A stretch of DNA of 64,000 nucleotides from Paenibacillus sp. E222 (GTDB taxonomy: Bacteria; Bacillota; Bacilli; Paenibacillales; Paenibacillaceae): the NCBI RefSeq assembly GCF_013401555.1, contig NZ_CP058552.1, positions 4,712,001 through 4,776,000 on the forward strand, in the 5' to 3' direction. The position numbers and the translations under genes were made by a program. Positions within the stretch are counted from its first letter, which is position 1, and the number at the start of each line of letters is the position of its first letter. The notes beneath the pieces are model-generated. The model was given only the letters and a program-made list of their open reading frames with translations. It was not told where the DNA came from and did no database searches. This document shows, piece after piece, positions 36,272 through 45,589 of the stretch.

Positions 36272-36715
36272 ATGAAAGTATTATCTATGATTCAACCATG
36301 GGCGACTCTGCTTGTCCAAGGCGAGACTCTCTATGAAACCAGATCCTGGAAGACCCGGTATCGCGGTCCGTTGGCCATTCATGCAAGCCAGAAAGTCGAT
36401 AAGTTAGCCTGCAAACATGAACCGATACGTTCTTTACTCGCCAAGAATGGCTATACGGAACAAAACCTCCCTACGGGGGTTATCCTTGCAACTTGCGAGC
36501 TTTCAAATTGTTACCAAGTCATTGACGCTAATCATACGTCAGCCATTCTGGATTGCGGGAAGGTTGTGTCAGGTAAGGACATCCTGTTAGGTGATTACAG
36601 TCCAGGTTATTTTGCGTGGGAAATAGTGGGTTTCCGTCTGCTGAAGACCTATATTCCAGTGAAGGGAAAACTGGGACTATGGGAATATCCGATAGACGAA
36701 GAGTTGATGATATAA
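36272..36715 (+). CDS. ASCH domain protein
   Basis: A 147-residue protein: KVLSMIQPWATLLVQGETLY and ETRSWKTRYRGPLAIHASQK are the conserved ASCH start (PUA-like beta barrel), with YFAWEIVGFRLL near the end. ASCH domains bind RNA or modified nucleosides and some hydrolyse N4-acetylcytidine. ATG 36272 fits GGAG about nine bases upstream. Complete gene among fragments. Confidence 0.83.
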   Translation: MKVLSMIQPWATLLVQGETLYETRSWKTRYRGPLAIHASQKVDKLACKHEPIRSLLAKNGYTEQNLPTGVILATCELSNCYQVIDANHTSAILDCGKVVSGKDILLGDYSPGYFAWEIVGFRLLKTYIPVKGKLGLWEYPIDEELMI

Positions 36716-36774
36716 CCTATGTAAAAAATTAATTAATGGGGGTTCTGACATTATTACTCATTCGCCTTAACCCT

Positions 36775-37431
36775 AGGTAATCTGGATTATCGCCAGGAAC
36801 AGGATGGCTCCGTTTCCTTGGTTAACCCATCTACAGGCGATACTGAATATATCATATACAAACCGTTAATGTATGATTCCTTTATACCTGAAGGCTATCA
36901 ACAAGTAGAGGGGGTTAATGCTTACCCTGAAGAATCTCTTTCCTTCGATATTCACTATGAATTGAAAGAAAAAAAAGGGACAGTTATACATTGATGTAAT
37001 CCCCAGTCTGGCGTAGCTTAATGACGCGTCACGTGTATACCCAGTCACCATAGACCCGACCATTATCAAATTTCAACCGACATACCCAATATACGTAGTG
37101 CTTTTCCGAAACAAACTGGAGCAACAGACACAACACTAGGAGTAGGTCTATATAAAGACGCTACTAGCTCAAATATCATTCGTTCACTCATTCAATTTGA
37201 TACATCGACGATCCCACAAGGAGCAAAGGTTCTAACGGCTGACTTGAACCTCTGGTTAGCGTCCGTTTCGAATAATACCAATGTGGACATCACACTGAAT
37301 AGTGTCAATAAAGCATGGACGGAATACTCGGCATCTTGGATGTATGCAGATGCTACAAACTTGTGGAGTAAACAGGGAGGAGACTTCAATTCTTCGCAAG
37401 TGGCTACAACTACAGTTGGTCCTTGTGTCAA
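36775..37431 (+). pseudogene. WapA/Rhs-like wall protein, DNRLRE region (broken)
   Basis: A frame reads DYRQEQDGSVSLVNPSTGDT EY and later VYPVTIDPTIIKFQPT, then (in another frame) TLGVGLYKDATSSNIIRSLI QFDTSTIPQGAKVLTADLNL WL, the DNRLRE domain of wall-associated Rhs proteins. It has at least one frameshift and ends in TTTVG exactly at TGTCG element copy 11. N-terminal and all downstream parts are missing. Confidence 0.65.
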
Positions 37432-37478
37432 TGTCGAGGGACAAGAACATAGTCCGATTTCCGATTAGATGGATATAT
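37432..37478 (+). repeat. TGTCG element, copy 11 (internally deleted)
   Basis: TGTCGAGGGACAAGAACATA joined directly to GTCCGATTTCCGATTAGATG, as in copy 7. A decayed further copy may lie at 37608-37670 (TTGCACCGATTGCTGAATTG ... CCGATTAGA). Confidence 0.8.
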
Positions 37479-37684
37479 AAACAAAATGTTAAACATCATT
37501 AAGCGGCATAATTTAGGATAGTTTTTACATTCTTACGAACAAAAAACTTGATAAGAGATAAAAAAGGGGCTAGGTATTTCAGAATCGAAATTTTGGTACT
37601 GGAACTAGTCGATGCTGAGGAGAATAACTTGCACCGATTGCTGAATTGGAAAATTCCGATTAGAAAGGTGAAGTTATAAAAAAG

Positions 37685-37733
37685 AAACCGACCTTATTTC
37701 GATTTCAGTAGAATTTAAGGTCGGTTTGTTTTA
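37685..37733. terminator. Bidirectional terminator
   Basis: AAACCGACCTTA and TAAGGTCGGTTT arms, followed by GTTTTAG; serves the minus-strand DinB-like gene as well. Confidence 0.7.
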
Positions 37734-37815
37734 GTGAAGGGACACTACCAATAACGAAGTAAGATAACTCAATATTTCATGGAGACATTAATTTCAACAA
37801 ATTTCTTTACTAAAC

Positions 37816-38286
37816 CTAACTGTTAATTATGCTTTTGATATTTTTAATTATTCCAAAGTGCATTGCTTCATGGTAAATCAGAAAACCTAGTAATTGTTCT
37901 ACATTTGTAAAGATAAGTCCTGTAGAAGACTTGTAATGAGGATTGATTTCTTCTTTCAATTTGTTTGAAAGTATCGATTCAACCCTTTCAATTTGTTCAG
38001 TTAACAAGTTAATTAATTGAGACAACGTTGGAGGCTCTATATTCCAATCAGTCGGTTTAGTTCCTGGATCAAACAAATTACTAAAATTAGCAGGATATTT
38101 GGTTTCTTCCCCAGTAAGTTGGAAAGCGAACTTCTCATGTATGACATACATGTGGCCTAGATTCCATTTTATATTGTTTTTCAAACCTGTTGGAATTATT
38201 TCCGAGACAGAGTCATTTATATTCCTCACATAATCAACTGCCTGACGGCGAACAAAACCTAATTGATCTGTGACAAAATTGCTCAT
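37816..38286 (-). CDS. DinB-family protein
   Basis: A 156-residue four-helix bundle with the metal-binding His residues visible in NLGHMYVIHE and EAMHFGIIK. DinB/YfiT-like proteins include bacillithiol-dependent transferases and other thiol transferases. GGGAGG is upstream of the start. No partner gene is obvious. Confidence 0.8.
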   Translation of the reverse strand: MSNFVTDQLGFVRRQAVDYVRNINDSVSEIIPTGLKNNIKWNLGHMYVIHEKFAFQLTGEETKYPANFSNLFDPGTKPTDWNIEPPTLSQLINLLTEQIERVESILSNKLKEEINPHYKSSTGLIFTNVEQLLGFLIYHEAMHFGIIKNIKSIINS

Positions 38287-38386
38287 GACATTTACCTCCC
38301 ATAAAGCTGCTAAAAATCCTTAAGAAAAAATCACTTGTATTTTGGTGAGAAGAAATTCCGTCAGTATACTAAAAAACACTTTTGTG

Positions 38387-38968
38387 TCAGTAACCAGAGT
38401 TGCTTTCAGAAACATAAGTTGAGACTCGTTGTGACAGATTTGCCAACGTACGTTCGAAATAGGATTCATCATGAAGTGCTCTACTCAAAATTAATCCCCC
38501 TTGGATACTAGCAATTGTTTCCTCTGAAATTTGGTCTGCAGTCTCTTTAGAGATACCTGTTTGAACTAGTGCCGCGCTTAAGGCTTCAATCCATCTTATA
38601 AAATATTGCCGAATTACAGCAGCGAATCGATCTCTTGTTTCGTCCAAAGCGAATGCACCAATAAGGCATATACGCTGACCAGATTGAAAATAAGTATCGA
38701 CCTCTTGCCACATATGGTCAATGGCTGCCCGGGGTTCATTCTTTTCGAGCGGTTCAAAAATGTTCTTGATAAACCATTGATCAATATGAGCAAGAATTTC
38801 AGCAGCCATCTCATCTTTTCCACCCGGAAAGAAATAATATAAGCTTCCTTTAGATAGACCTGTACGGGCTGTAATTTTACTTAAAGATGCACCCTCATAA
38901 CCTAATTCACGAAATACCTCAGTAACGAGAGGGATAACATCAGATTTTTCAAAAACAGTGCGCGTCAT
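38387..38968 (-). CDS. TetR-family regulator (YxaF/LmrA type)
   Basis: A 193-residue protein: [23 protein letters not shown] is the HTH of the YxaF/LmrA-like group, with the C-terminal part [20 protein letters not shown]. Its start overlaps the stop of the DUF1348 gene by four bases. The palindrome ATAAACCGATCGGTTTAT in front of that gene, repeated at 40677, is the probable binding site. Confidence 0.88.
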   Translation of the reverse strand: MTRTVFEKSDVIPLVTEVFRELGYEGASLSKITARTGLSKGSLYYFFPGGKDEMAAEILAHIDQWFIKNIFEPLEKNEPRAAIDHMWQEVDTYFQSGQRICLIGAFALDETRDRFAAVIRQYFIRWIEALSAALVQTGISKETADQISEETIASIQGGLILSRALHDESYFERTLANLSQRVSTYVSESNSGY

Positions 38969-39426
38969 AGGTTTAACTCACTTAGGCTTGGGTGTTCAGC
39001 GGGGCGCGTGCCGAGAGGCCAATGAAATTTTCGTTCCTCTTCCTTAATCGGCATGTCATTAATCGAAGCAAATCTACGCTTCATCAAGCCGTCGTCAGCG
39101 AATTCCCAATTCTCGTTTCCATACGATCTGAACCAATTGCCACTATCATCATGCCATTCATATGCGAATCTAACTGCAATACGGTTATACGTAAATGACC
39201 AAAGCTCCTTGATAAGGCGATAGTCCAGTTCTTTGGCCCATTTTCGAGTTAATAAAGAGACAATTTCTTGGCGGCCTGTTATAAATTCGCTCCGATTTCT
39301 CCAATAACAATCCTCAGTATATACAAGTGAGACGCGCTGAGGGTCTCGGCTATTCCAGCTGTCTTCTGCCATACGGGTTTTTTGGATTGCTGTCTCACGA
39401 GTGAATGGGGGAGTTAAATTATTCAT
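38965..39426 (-). CDS. DUF1348 family protein (NTF2-like)
   Basis: A 153-residue SnoaL-like protein: [58 protein letters not shown] are family hallmarks. Enzymatic role unknown. GTGAGGAAA precedes the start. First gene of an operon with the TetR regulator. Confidence 0.87.
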   Translation of the reverse strand: MNNLTPPFTRETAIQKTRMAEDSWNSRDPQRVSLVYTEDCYWRNRSEFITGRQEIVSLLTRKWAKELDYRLIKELWSFTYNRIAVRFAYEWHDDSGNWFRSYGNENWEFADDGLMKRRFASINDMPIKEEERKFHWPLGTRPAEHPSLSELNL

Positions 39427-39462
39427 TAAATTTTCCTCACTTTCTATACCGTTTGTATTAAT

Positions 39463-39480
39463 ATAAACCGATCGGTTTAT
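39463..39480. promoter_or_regulatory. TetR operator 1, overlapping the promoter
   Basis: ATAAACCGATCGGTTTAT, a perfect 18-bp palindrome. On the minus strand it fills the spacer between TTGCAT (-35) and TATATT (-10), 17 bp apart. Confidence 0.85.
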
Positions 39481-39645
39481 AAATGCAAGTTTACATCCGA
39501 AATTTAATACAAATTTCGAATCGGTTCAGATTCATAATGTACCAAGTAGCCATCAATCATATGCATAATGGCTCTTTTTGTGCATTACCAATGATCAAGA
39601 GGGTGTTCATTCTTCATATGCATATCCTATGAAATAATGAAAAAG

Positions 39646-39685
39646 CAGGACGTCTCCCCTATAGGAGGCGTTCTACTTTTTCTCT
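39646..39685. terminator. Terminator of the alpha/beta hydrolase gene
   Basis: AAGCAGGACGTCTCC / GGAGGCGTTCTACTTTTT with mismatches; usable in both directions. It lies 40 bp beyond the minus-strand hydrolase stop. Confidence 0.65.
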
Positions 39686-39725
39686 CATTTTGTTTTTTTA
39701 GCTAAAGTCATCCGTAGAATTTAAA

Positions 39726-40562
39726 TTAACCTTGCAAAAATTCGATCAATGCTGCATTAAATTGTTCAGAATGGGTCGCATTGAATCCGTGTGGTCCACC
39801 TTCGACAACGACCAGTTGGCTGCCAGGGATGGATTCATGAGTACGTTGTCCGCTCACCTCCAAAGGCACAATGGCATCTGAATCGCCATGGATAACCAGT
39901 GTTGGAATGTTGAACTTCTCCAGATCCTGACGGAAATCAGTAAGGGCAAAGGCAGCAATACAATCCAATGTGCCTTTAGGTGAAGCCAGAGCTGCAATAT
40001 CACGGTTATAGATACGGAATGGCTCGCTCACAAGGTTTGTACGGTCTCCAGCAGCGAAAAAGTTGCTTGTAAAACCATCCAGGAATGCTAGCCGATCCGC
40101 TTTTACCCCGTTTTGGAATTCTGCAATCGTATCATCATCCAATCCTCCTTGAGGATTATCTTCGGTTATATAGAGATAAGGGGGAACCGCTCCCGCAAAT
40201 ACGGCTTTAGAAACACGTTCTGTTCCGTAGGTTCCCACATAACGTGCAACTTCGCCGCCACCCATGGAGAATCCGACTAATGTGGCATCACGCAGATCAA
40301 GGTGCAGTATCAATTTATGCAAATCCGAAGCAAATGAATCATAGTCATAACCATCCCAAGGTTGAGAAGACTGACCGAATCCACGACGGTCATATGTGAT
40401 AACACGGTAGCCCGCTTCAATTAGGGCAGGAACTTGTTTCTCCCAGGATCGCCCACTCAAAGGCCATCCATGAATCAGAATAATTGGTTTTCCCGCACCA
40501 TGATCTTCATAATACAGTTCAATTGGTTGTTCATTCTCAAAACCTACATTTACTTTAGACAT
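39726..40562 (-). CDS. Alpha/beta hydrolase, non-haem chloroperoxidase-like
   Basis: A 278-residue hydrolase. Oxyanion region LIHGWPLSGRSWEKQ, nucleophile GFSMGGGEVARYVG, Asp in IHGDSDAIVP and His in EGGPHGFNATH. It is close to the cofactor-free haloperoxidase/esterase group. ATG 40562 is eight bases after GGAGG. Its promoter carries the same palindrome as the DUF1348-TetR operon, so the two transcripts form one regulon. Confidence 0.9.
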   Translation of the reverse strand: MSKVNVGFENEQPIELYYEDHGAGKPIILIHGWPLSGRSWEKQVPALIEAGYRVITYDRRGFGQSSQPWDGYDYDSFASDLHKLILHLDLRDATLVGFSMGGGEVARYVGTYGTERVSKAVFAGAVPPYLYITEDNPQGGLDDDTIAEFQNGVKADRLAFLDGFTSNFFAAGDRTNLVSEPFRIYNRDIAALASPKGTLDCIAAFALTDFRQDLEKFNIPTLVIHGDSDAIVPLEVSGQRTHESIPGSQLVVVEGGPHGFNATHSEQFNAALIEFLQG

Positions 40563-40676
40563 GAAAAATACCTCCATTAGTTATTATATTTTTGTTTATA
40601 CAGAAGCTATAAGCTCAGAAACATGAAGGGGGCTTGTTCATGGATCGCCTCACTCTATGTACTGCTTGTATTAGTA

Positions 40677-40694
40677 TAAACCGATTGGTTTACA
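40677..40694. promoter_or_regulatory. TetR operator 2
   Basis: ATAAACCGATTGGTTTAC, one mismatch from a palindrome; on the minus strand between TTGCAA and TATACT, 17 bp apart. More than 35 surrounding bases match operator 1, including TTGTATTA and CTTGCAAGTT-like flanks. Confidence 0.85.
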
Positions 40695-41075
40695 CTTGCA
40701 AGTTCATATCTTTTGTGGTCTTCGTTTCATTCCGTTCGGGCTGCATGAGGGAACTCCTTTTATTCTAAATTGGTATGATCAATATGTATAAAAAATGGAT
40801 CTAATGGAGACCAATACATCATGTTATTATAAATCATGCTAAATCCAATTCCGATAGAAAGAATTCAACTGCATGAGAAACCCTAGAACCAAAAACTTGG
40901 GACTGTCTGCAGGATCGTATGGGCAATTTTAATGCAGGAGGATTGGCCATGGTATTTATCTCTATAGCGCTGGGCATCCTTTTCCATAATATGTCGAAAG
41001 AAGATTCATTGCTTGTATTCAAAAGATAATCAGAAATGTCTAAACAAAATTAAAATGCCTAGGAGATTTATATCT

Positions 41076-41165
41076 ATGAAAATTTTCGTTGCTGGTGCAA
41101 GTGGAGTAATTGGGAAATTGTTGCTTCCGCAACTTGTGCAGGCTGGACACGAAGTCATTACTTGA
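41076..41165 (+). pseudogene. NAD-dependent epimerase N-terminal fragment
   Basis: AGGAG precedes ATG 41076; FVAGASGVIGKLLLPQLVQA is an intact Rossmann start (GxSGxxG), but TGA follows after 29 codons. From 41166 to 41600 only scraps remain, for example WQLTDMGRKALLK near 41320. 40695-41075 holds nothing assignable. Confidence 0.6.
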
Positions 41166-41668
41166 TTAGCAGCTTATTTCTAAATGGTAAAGAGATATTA
41201 ATCTTTCTAAATGCAAAATAAATTGAATTCTCAAGTCCGTTATTCGGTAAAACTTGTATCAAGAGATAAACCCAGGAAGCGCCAAAAGGTGTCGAGGTGC
41301 CCAGATCGCGTCAGTGCTGGCAGCTGACCGACATGGGCCGAAAAGCTCTACTCAAATGAGTTCCGTCTGCAGATGCACGATGAGCATCTTGTCAAATTAT
41401 ATTTACTAACCAAGAGAAACCAGAGCCGCTTTTGCATTTGATTCGAAAAAGACAGGAAAGATTCATCTGATTTCTAAACGCAATTAAAGAGACACAGACG
41501 GGCAGCTGATGGGAGGTTCGAATGAAGACTTTTCCTTCGCGTGACCACTGTTTTTTCAGCGCTACAGTATCGGATTCGTGGAAATAGTTCGGGATTGGTG
41601 CGACCAAGCGGAGGCATCCCTGTCTCCCCAGAAAATAAGAAAACTTCTAACCACAAGGAGGAATCCGT

Positions 41669-42046
41669 ATGCTAAACGGAACACAGGCTACTGCCAAAAA
41701 ACCGGCAACAGTAACGTTTGTCCAGGTTTTGATGTACTTGGCGGCGGCCGTAAATATTGTGAATGGCATGTACTCGCTAGGCAGTGAGGGGACTGTTAAG
41801 AAATTGCTATGCTTGGCCATGATCGTCGTTGGCTCCGCCTCCATATGGGTCGGAGCCCGTCTTAACGATCGTCATCCGTCCCGGCGCAGTTATGCGATCT
41901 CACTGTCTATCGTGATAATCATGCTGAGACTTATCGAATTTGCCATCTTGCAAAATATCGGTTTTTTGATAGGTGTTATTTTGCCGGTGGTCATTATTTG
42001 GAGGTTAAGTAGTCTTGAAGCAAAAAAATGGTTTGGCTTAACATGA
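41669..42046 (+). CDS. Four-helix integral membrane protein
   Basis: A 125-residue hydrophobic protein with about four transmembrane segments (VQVLMYLAAAVNIVNGMYSL, LCLAMIVVGSASIWVGARL, SIVIIMLRLIEFAILQ, GFLIGVILPVVIIWRL). GGAGGAA is upstream of the ATG. Family not recognised. Its stop is followed after 54 bp by a broken hydrolase gene. Confidence 0.7.
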   Translation: MLNGTQATAKKPATVTFVQVLMYLAAAVNIVNGMYSLGSEGTVKKLLCLAMIVVGSASIWVGARLNDRHPSRRSYAISLSIVIIMLRLIEFAILQNIGFLIGVILPVVIIWRLSSLEAKKWFGLT

Positions 42047-42100
42047 CATTTGACAATCGCCAAGCTCAGAGCCAAGCCACATAGGAGGGTTACTAAAACC

Positions 42101-42707
42101 ATGGAACTGATCAAGCGTTTACTGTTATTCATCCTTGCTATTATCGTTATCGTTCCGTAGCCACAGTTACTCGGCTACCCCTCTCTCTTCCTGTACGTTT
42201 CCCAAAAATGTAGTTTCTGACGTGTCAACAACTGGTATCGGGCAAACGAAAGTCGGTAAGTGGTCCATCACGGATCATGTGCAATATACGGAAGCGAATG
42301 ATCATATTCGTCTAGCTTATCGGACATACGTTCCCACTAGACTGAAGGCCATGGTCATTTTTTATCACGGTTCTGGTGCAAATAGCGCAGCGGGCTATCA
42401 GCCGATAGGGGAGGAGATGAGTCAAAATTTCAGAATAGTGACATATTTACCGGACATTAGAGGCCATGGCTTATCTGAAGGACCCCGGGGGGATGCCCCA
42501 AGCGTTCAACAGGTGTATAACGATGTCACAAGCATCATTGACGCTGCGCATCGCCAATTTCCTTCCGTGCCAGTTTTTTTAGGTGGACATTCCGCGGGAG
42601 CGGGATTAGTGGTCAATTATATCAATTCGCCGCATCCGGAAGTTGTGAATGCCTATTTGTTCATCTCACCGGATTTTGGTCCAAATAGTCCAATTAAAGG
42701 AAGCTGA
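42101..42707 (+). pseudogene. Alpha/beta hydrolase (lysophospholipase-like), frameshifted and truncated
   Basis: AGGAGGG precedes ATG 42101: MELIKRLLLFILAIIVIV is a signal anchor, then the frame hits TAG. Another frame carries the protein on from about 42140: AMVIFYHGSGANSAAGYQPI, LPDIRGHGLSEGPRG and nucleophile LGGHSAGAGLVV. It ends at FISPDFGPNSPIKGS, before the catalytic Asp and His, with a stop inside a GATC-type hairpin. Confidence 0.75.
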
Positions 42708-42730
42708 TCAATGTGATCGGTTGTTTTTTT
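42702..42730 (+). terminator. GATC-type hairpin and T-run
   Basis: AAGCTGATCAATGTGATCGG followed by TTGTTTTTTT; a diverged relative of the hairpins at 4531/5995 and 47472. Confidence 0.55.
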
Positions 42731-42742
42731 CAACTGTCGAGC

Positions 42743-42866
42743 TGTCGAGGGACAAGAACATGGTCCCTTTGAAGTCGCTATTTTAGCGGCTTTTTTTATT
42801 TTATCGGTAGAAGTTCTTGTCCCGAGCGAAGGACAAGAACTTCTACCGATTGCCGATTAGATGTAA
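42743..42866 (+). repeat. TGTCG element, copy 13 (modules A, B, C)
   Basis: TGTCGAGGGACAAGAACATG GTCCC, terminator TCGCTATTTTAGCGG T7, arms GGTAGAAGTTCTTGTCC / GGACAAGAACTTCTACC, 3' end GATTAGATG. It is preceded by a partial duplicate CTGTCGAG. 42867-43065 contains the AT-rich promoter region of the next operon. Confidence 0.85.
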
Positions 42867-43065
42867 GTTAAAGTAACAAAACACAAATGATTCTCGACTA
42901 GCTTCTTGTGCTGATTTACTCTACCTGAGCATTATGTTTTTTGTGCATCAAAGTTGACAGGAGTTTCACAATAAAATATAATTAATATAGTAACTAACTA
43001 AAATATATTAACAATATTTTATTAATAGAACATAGATTTCACAAAGGCGAGAAAAGAGGATGAAC

Positions 43066-44124
43066 ATGGAACAATACCGGATCGATGCAAACAATGGTTT
43101 AGAGTTTGGACTATATACATTGGGGGATCATTTAGCAAATCCTGAGACTGGGAATCGGATATCAGCCAAACAGCGTATTCAGGAAATTATTGAATTGGCG
43201 AAGCTTGCCGAGGAAGCAGGCATTGAATTTTTTAGTGTTGGAGAGAGTCATCAAGAATATTTTGCAACTCAGGCCCACACCGTTGTGCTGGCAGCAATAG
43301 CACAGGCTACAACAAAAATGAAAATAGGCAGCTCATCTACAATTATAAGCACTTCTGATCCAGTAAGGGTGTACGAAGACTTTGCAACGATTGATCTTAT
43401 ATCCAATGGTCGGGTTGAGATTATTGCAGGTCGTGCCTCTCGAGTAGGGTTATATCAGTTATTAGGATATGATCTCAACGATTATGAGGAGTTATTCGAA
43501 GAAAAGTTTGATTTGTTATTGAAGATAAACGAAAATGAAGTGCTGAATTGGAAAGGCGAATATCGTGCTCCTCTTAACCAAGCAAGAATTCTCCCACGAC
43601 CTGAAGAAGGGTATCTACCTATATGGAGAGCCGTAGGGGGAACTCCTGCCAGTGCAATTAAAGCAGGCGTTGCAGGAGTTCCTATGTTTTTGGCTCATCT
43701 AGGAGGACCTGCAGTGTTATTTAAAAGATCAATCGATGCTTATCGAGAAGCTGCACGTCAAAATGGACATGATCCGTTGAAATTACCTGTAGCAACCGCC
43801 GGATTCTTTTACGTGGATGAAACGACACAAAAGGCTCAAAAAGCTTATTATCCTTATATCAATGAGGGAATGAAACTTACCAATGGACGTGGGTTTCCAA
43901 AACAGGCATTTGCACAAGGAGCTGACTCCCGTGATGTTATGAATATTGGCAGCCCACAAGAAATCATTGAGAAGATACTATACCAGCACGAACTCTTTGG
44001 GCATCAGAGATATATTGCACAAATGGATTTTGGTGGAGTTCCTTTTAAGAACTTAATGAAGAACATCGATATCATTGGCAAAGAAATTTTACCCGCTATA
44101 AAGAAGCATACTGCAAAAAAATAA
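43066..44124 (+). CDS. LLM-class flavin-dependent monooxygenase
   Basis: A 352-residue bacterial-luciferase-like TIM barrel: EFGLYTLGDHL, FFSVGESHQEYFATQAHTVV, GSSSTIISTSDPVRVYEDFA, GRVEIIAGRAS and a C-terminal GSPQEIIEKILYQHELFG. These enzymes use reduced FMN from a partner reductase and O2. ATG 43066 is preferred, six bases after AGAGG. First gene of a three-gene flavin operon. Confidence 0.88.
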   Translation: MEQYRIDANNGLEFGLYTLGDHLANPETGNRISAKQRIQEIIELAKLAEEAGIEFFSVGESHQEYFATQAHTVVLAAIAQATTKMKIGSSSTIISTSDPVRVYEDFATIDLISNGRVEIIAGRASRVGLYQLLGYDLNDYEELFEEKFDLLLKINENEVLNWKGEYRAPLNQARILPRPEEGYLPIWRAVGGTPASAIKAGVAGVPMFLAHLGGPAVLFKRSIDAYREAARQNGHDPLKLPVATAGFFYVDETTQKAQKAYYPYINEGMKLTNGRGFPKQAFAQGADSRDVMNIGSPQEIIEKILYQHELFGHQRYIAQMDFGGVPFKNLMKNIDIIGKEILPAIKKHTAKK

Positions 44125-44143
44125 GACATTGGAGGTCAAAAGT

Positions 44144-44710
44144 ATGAAAGTTGTCGTATTGTCCGGTTCGAGGATCGGCTCCAAAACCAGAATTGCTATG
44201 AATTACACCGTAAGCTCTATCCACAAAAAGTACCCGGATTCAGATGTCACACTGTTAGATCTGGCACTCTTCAATGTCCAATTCAGTGATGGACGGAATT
44301 ATATGGAGTATGAAGGAGACACGAAATTCGTCATCCAAATGATTATGGAGGCAGATGTAATTGTGATCGGAACCCCTATTTTTCAAGCCTCCATTCCAGC
44401 AACACTCAAGAATATTTTTGATCTGGCACCTGAAAAAGCATTCCAAGGGAAGGTTGTAAGCATGATCATTACGGCAGGCTCTCAGCGACACTTCCTGGTT
44501 GCAGAACAACAATTAAAACCTATTCTGACCTTCATGAAAGCCCAAATTGTACAAACCTATGTATTCATAGAAGAAAAAGATTTCCTTCGTAAAGAGCTCG
44601 TGAATGATGATGTCTTATTTCGTATAGACCGCTTAGTGGAAGACACCTTCATATTAGCAGAGACTTACACCAAAATCCGAGAAGCTGAAGAAGCGAAATA
44701 TGGATTTTAA
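44144..44710 (+). CDS. NADPH-dependent FMN reductase (SsuE-like)
   Basis: A 188-residue flavodoxin-fold reductase: VVVLSGSRIGSKTRIAM (phosphate loop), VIGTPIFQASIPATLKNIFD and VVSMIITAGSQRHFL are SsuE/YtmO-neighbour signatures. ATG 44144 lies eight bases after GGAGG. It should supply FMNH2 to the monooxygenase encoded 19 bp upstream. Confidence 0.88.
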   Translation: MKVVVLSGSRIGSKTRIAMNYTVSSIHKKYPDSDVTLLDLALFNVQFSDGRNYMEYEGDTKFVIQMIMEADVIVIGTPIFQASIPATLKNIFDLAPEKAFQGKVVSMIITAGSQRHFLVAEQQLKPILTFMKAQIVQTYVFIEEKDFLRKELVNDDVLFRIDRLVEDTFILAETYTKIREAEEAKYGF

Positions 44711-44721
44711 AGGAGCAAATG

Positions 44722-45240
44722 ATGATGACTTATAAGGATATTACGGCTGAGTCGTTGTCTCCTGACAACAGATCCGTTGGTGAGTTAGTGATACAGGGAG
44801 ATATGGAGAGAATTACACAACTGTATGGGCACCCATATACTATTAAGGGGACCGTGGTGCATGGTCAAGCACTGGGAAGAACGCTAGGCTATCCAACCAT
44901 AAATCTTGGAGGGGAAGCTGACCTCTATGTATCTCCAAAACCCGGAATCTATTTCGGGACTTCAGTAATATTGGAAGGAGATCGGGAGAATGAGCAATAT
45001 AACGCCATAATAAGCGCTGGTTACCGTCCTACTGTGGGTGGAGAATCTTATTTTATTGAAGCCTTTTTATTAGACTATTCAGGCGATTTGTACGGGCGGA
45101 ACGTATCACTTCAATTTTTAAAATATGTGAGGGAAGAAATTACGTTTGCCAGTCTTGACGAGTTAATCATACAAATGAAATTAGATGAACAGCGCGCCAG
45201 AGATTACTTTAGCCATAGAAACCCACTGAATAAACAGTGA
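44722..45240 (+). CDS. Stand-alone riboflavin kinase (RibR-like)
   Basis: A 172-residue protein: YTIKGTVVHGQALGRTLGYP TINL, PKPGIYFGTSV, NAIISAGYRPTVGG, IEAFLLDYSGDLYGRNVSLQ FLKYVREEITFASLDELIIQ are the flavokinase domain of RibF without its FAD-synthetase half. It makes FMN from riboflavin. B. subtilis RibR is a comparable kinase encoded within the ytmI-ytnM sulfur operon with an LLM monooxygenase. Three consecutive ATGs follow AAGGAG; the second gives the best spacing. Confidence 0.87.
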   Translation: MMTYKDITAESLSPDNRSVGELVIQGDMERITQLYGHPYTIKGTVVHGQALGRTLGYPTINLGGEADLYVSPKPGIYFGTSVILEGDRENEQYNAIISAGYRPTVGGESYFIEAFLLDYSGDLYGRNVSLQFLKYVREEITFASLDELIIQMKLDEQRARDYFSHRNPLNKQ

Positions 45241-45289
45241 TACAGGTTAGTTTAACTACTTACCGGGAAGAAAAAGAGACATTTAAAAG

Positions 45290-45418
45290 TGTCGCGGGAC
45301 AAGAACATTGTTCCATACAAGTCGCTATTATAGCGGCTTTTTTTGTTTTAGGAACCGAATTCTTGTCCCAAACTGAGGACAAGAACATTGTGTCAAATCC
45401 GATAAGATGGTGACCTAG
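45290..45418 (+). repeat. TGTCG element, copy 14 (diverged)
   Basis: TGTCGCGGGACAAGAACATT, terminator TCGCTATTATAGCGGC T7, then GAATTCTTGTCC / GGACAAGAACATTG with a shortened inverted repeat, 3' end GATAAGATGG. It may serve as terminator for the flavin operon, 50 bp after its stop. Confidence 0.75.
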
Positions 45419-45589
45419 ACAAATTTACACTTGTTACTTAGACTTTAGAAACCGTCCTCATTACCGATTTTATGAGTATCTAATATTTAAAAATGCTCTG
45501 GCCAACATACAGATGAAGTTCGAGAAGGTGAGGTTGTACAGCGTTTCATCCGTGAGGGAGATAAATAATTTGTTAAGTTCATCACGGTT

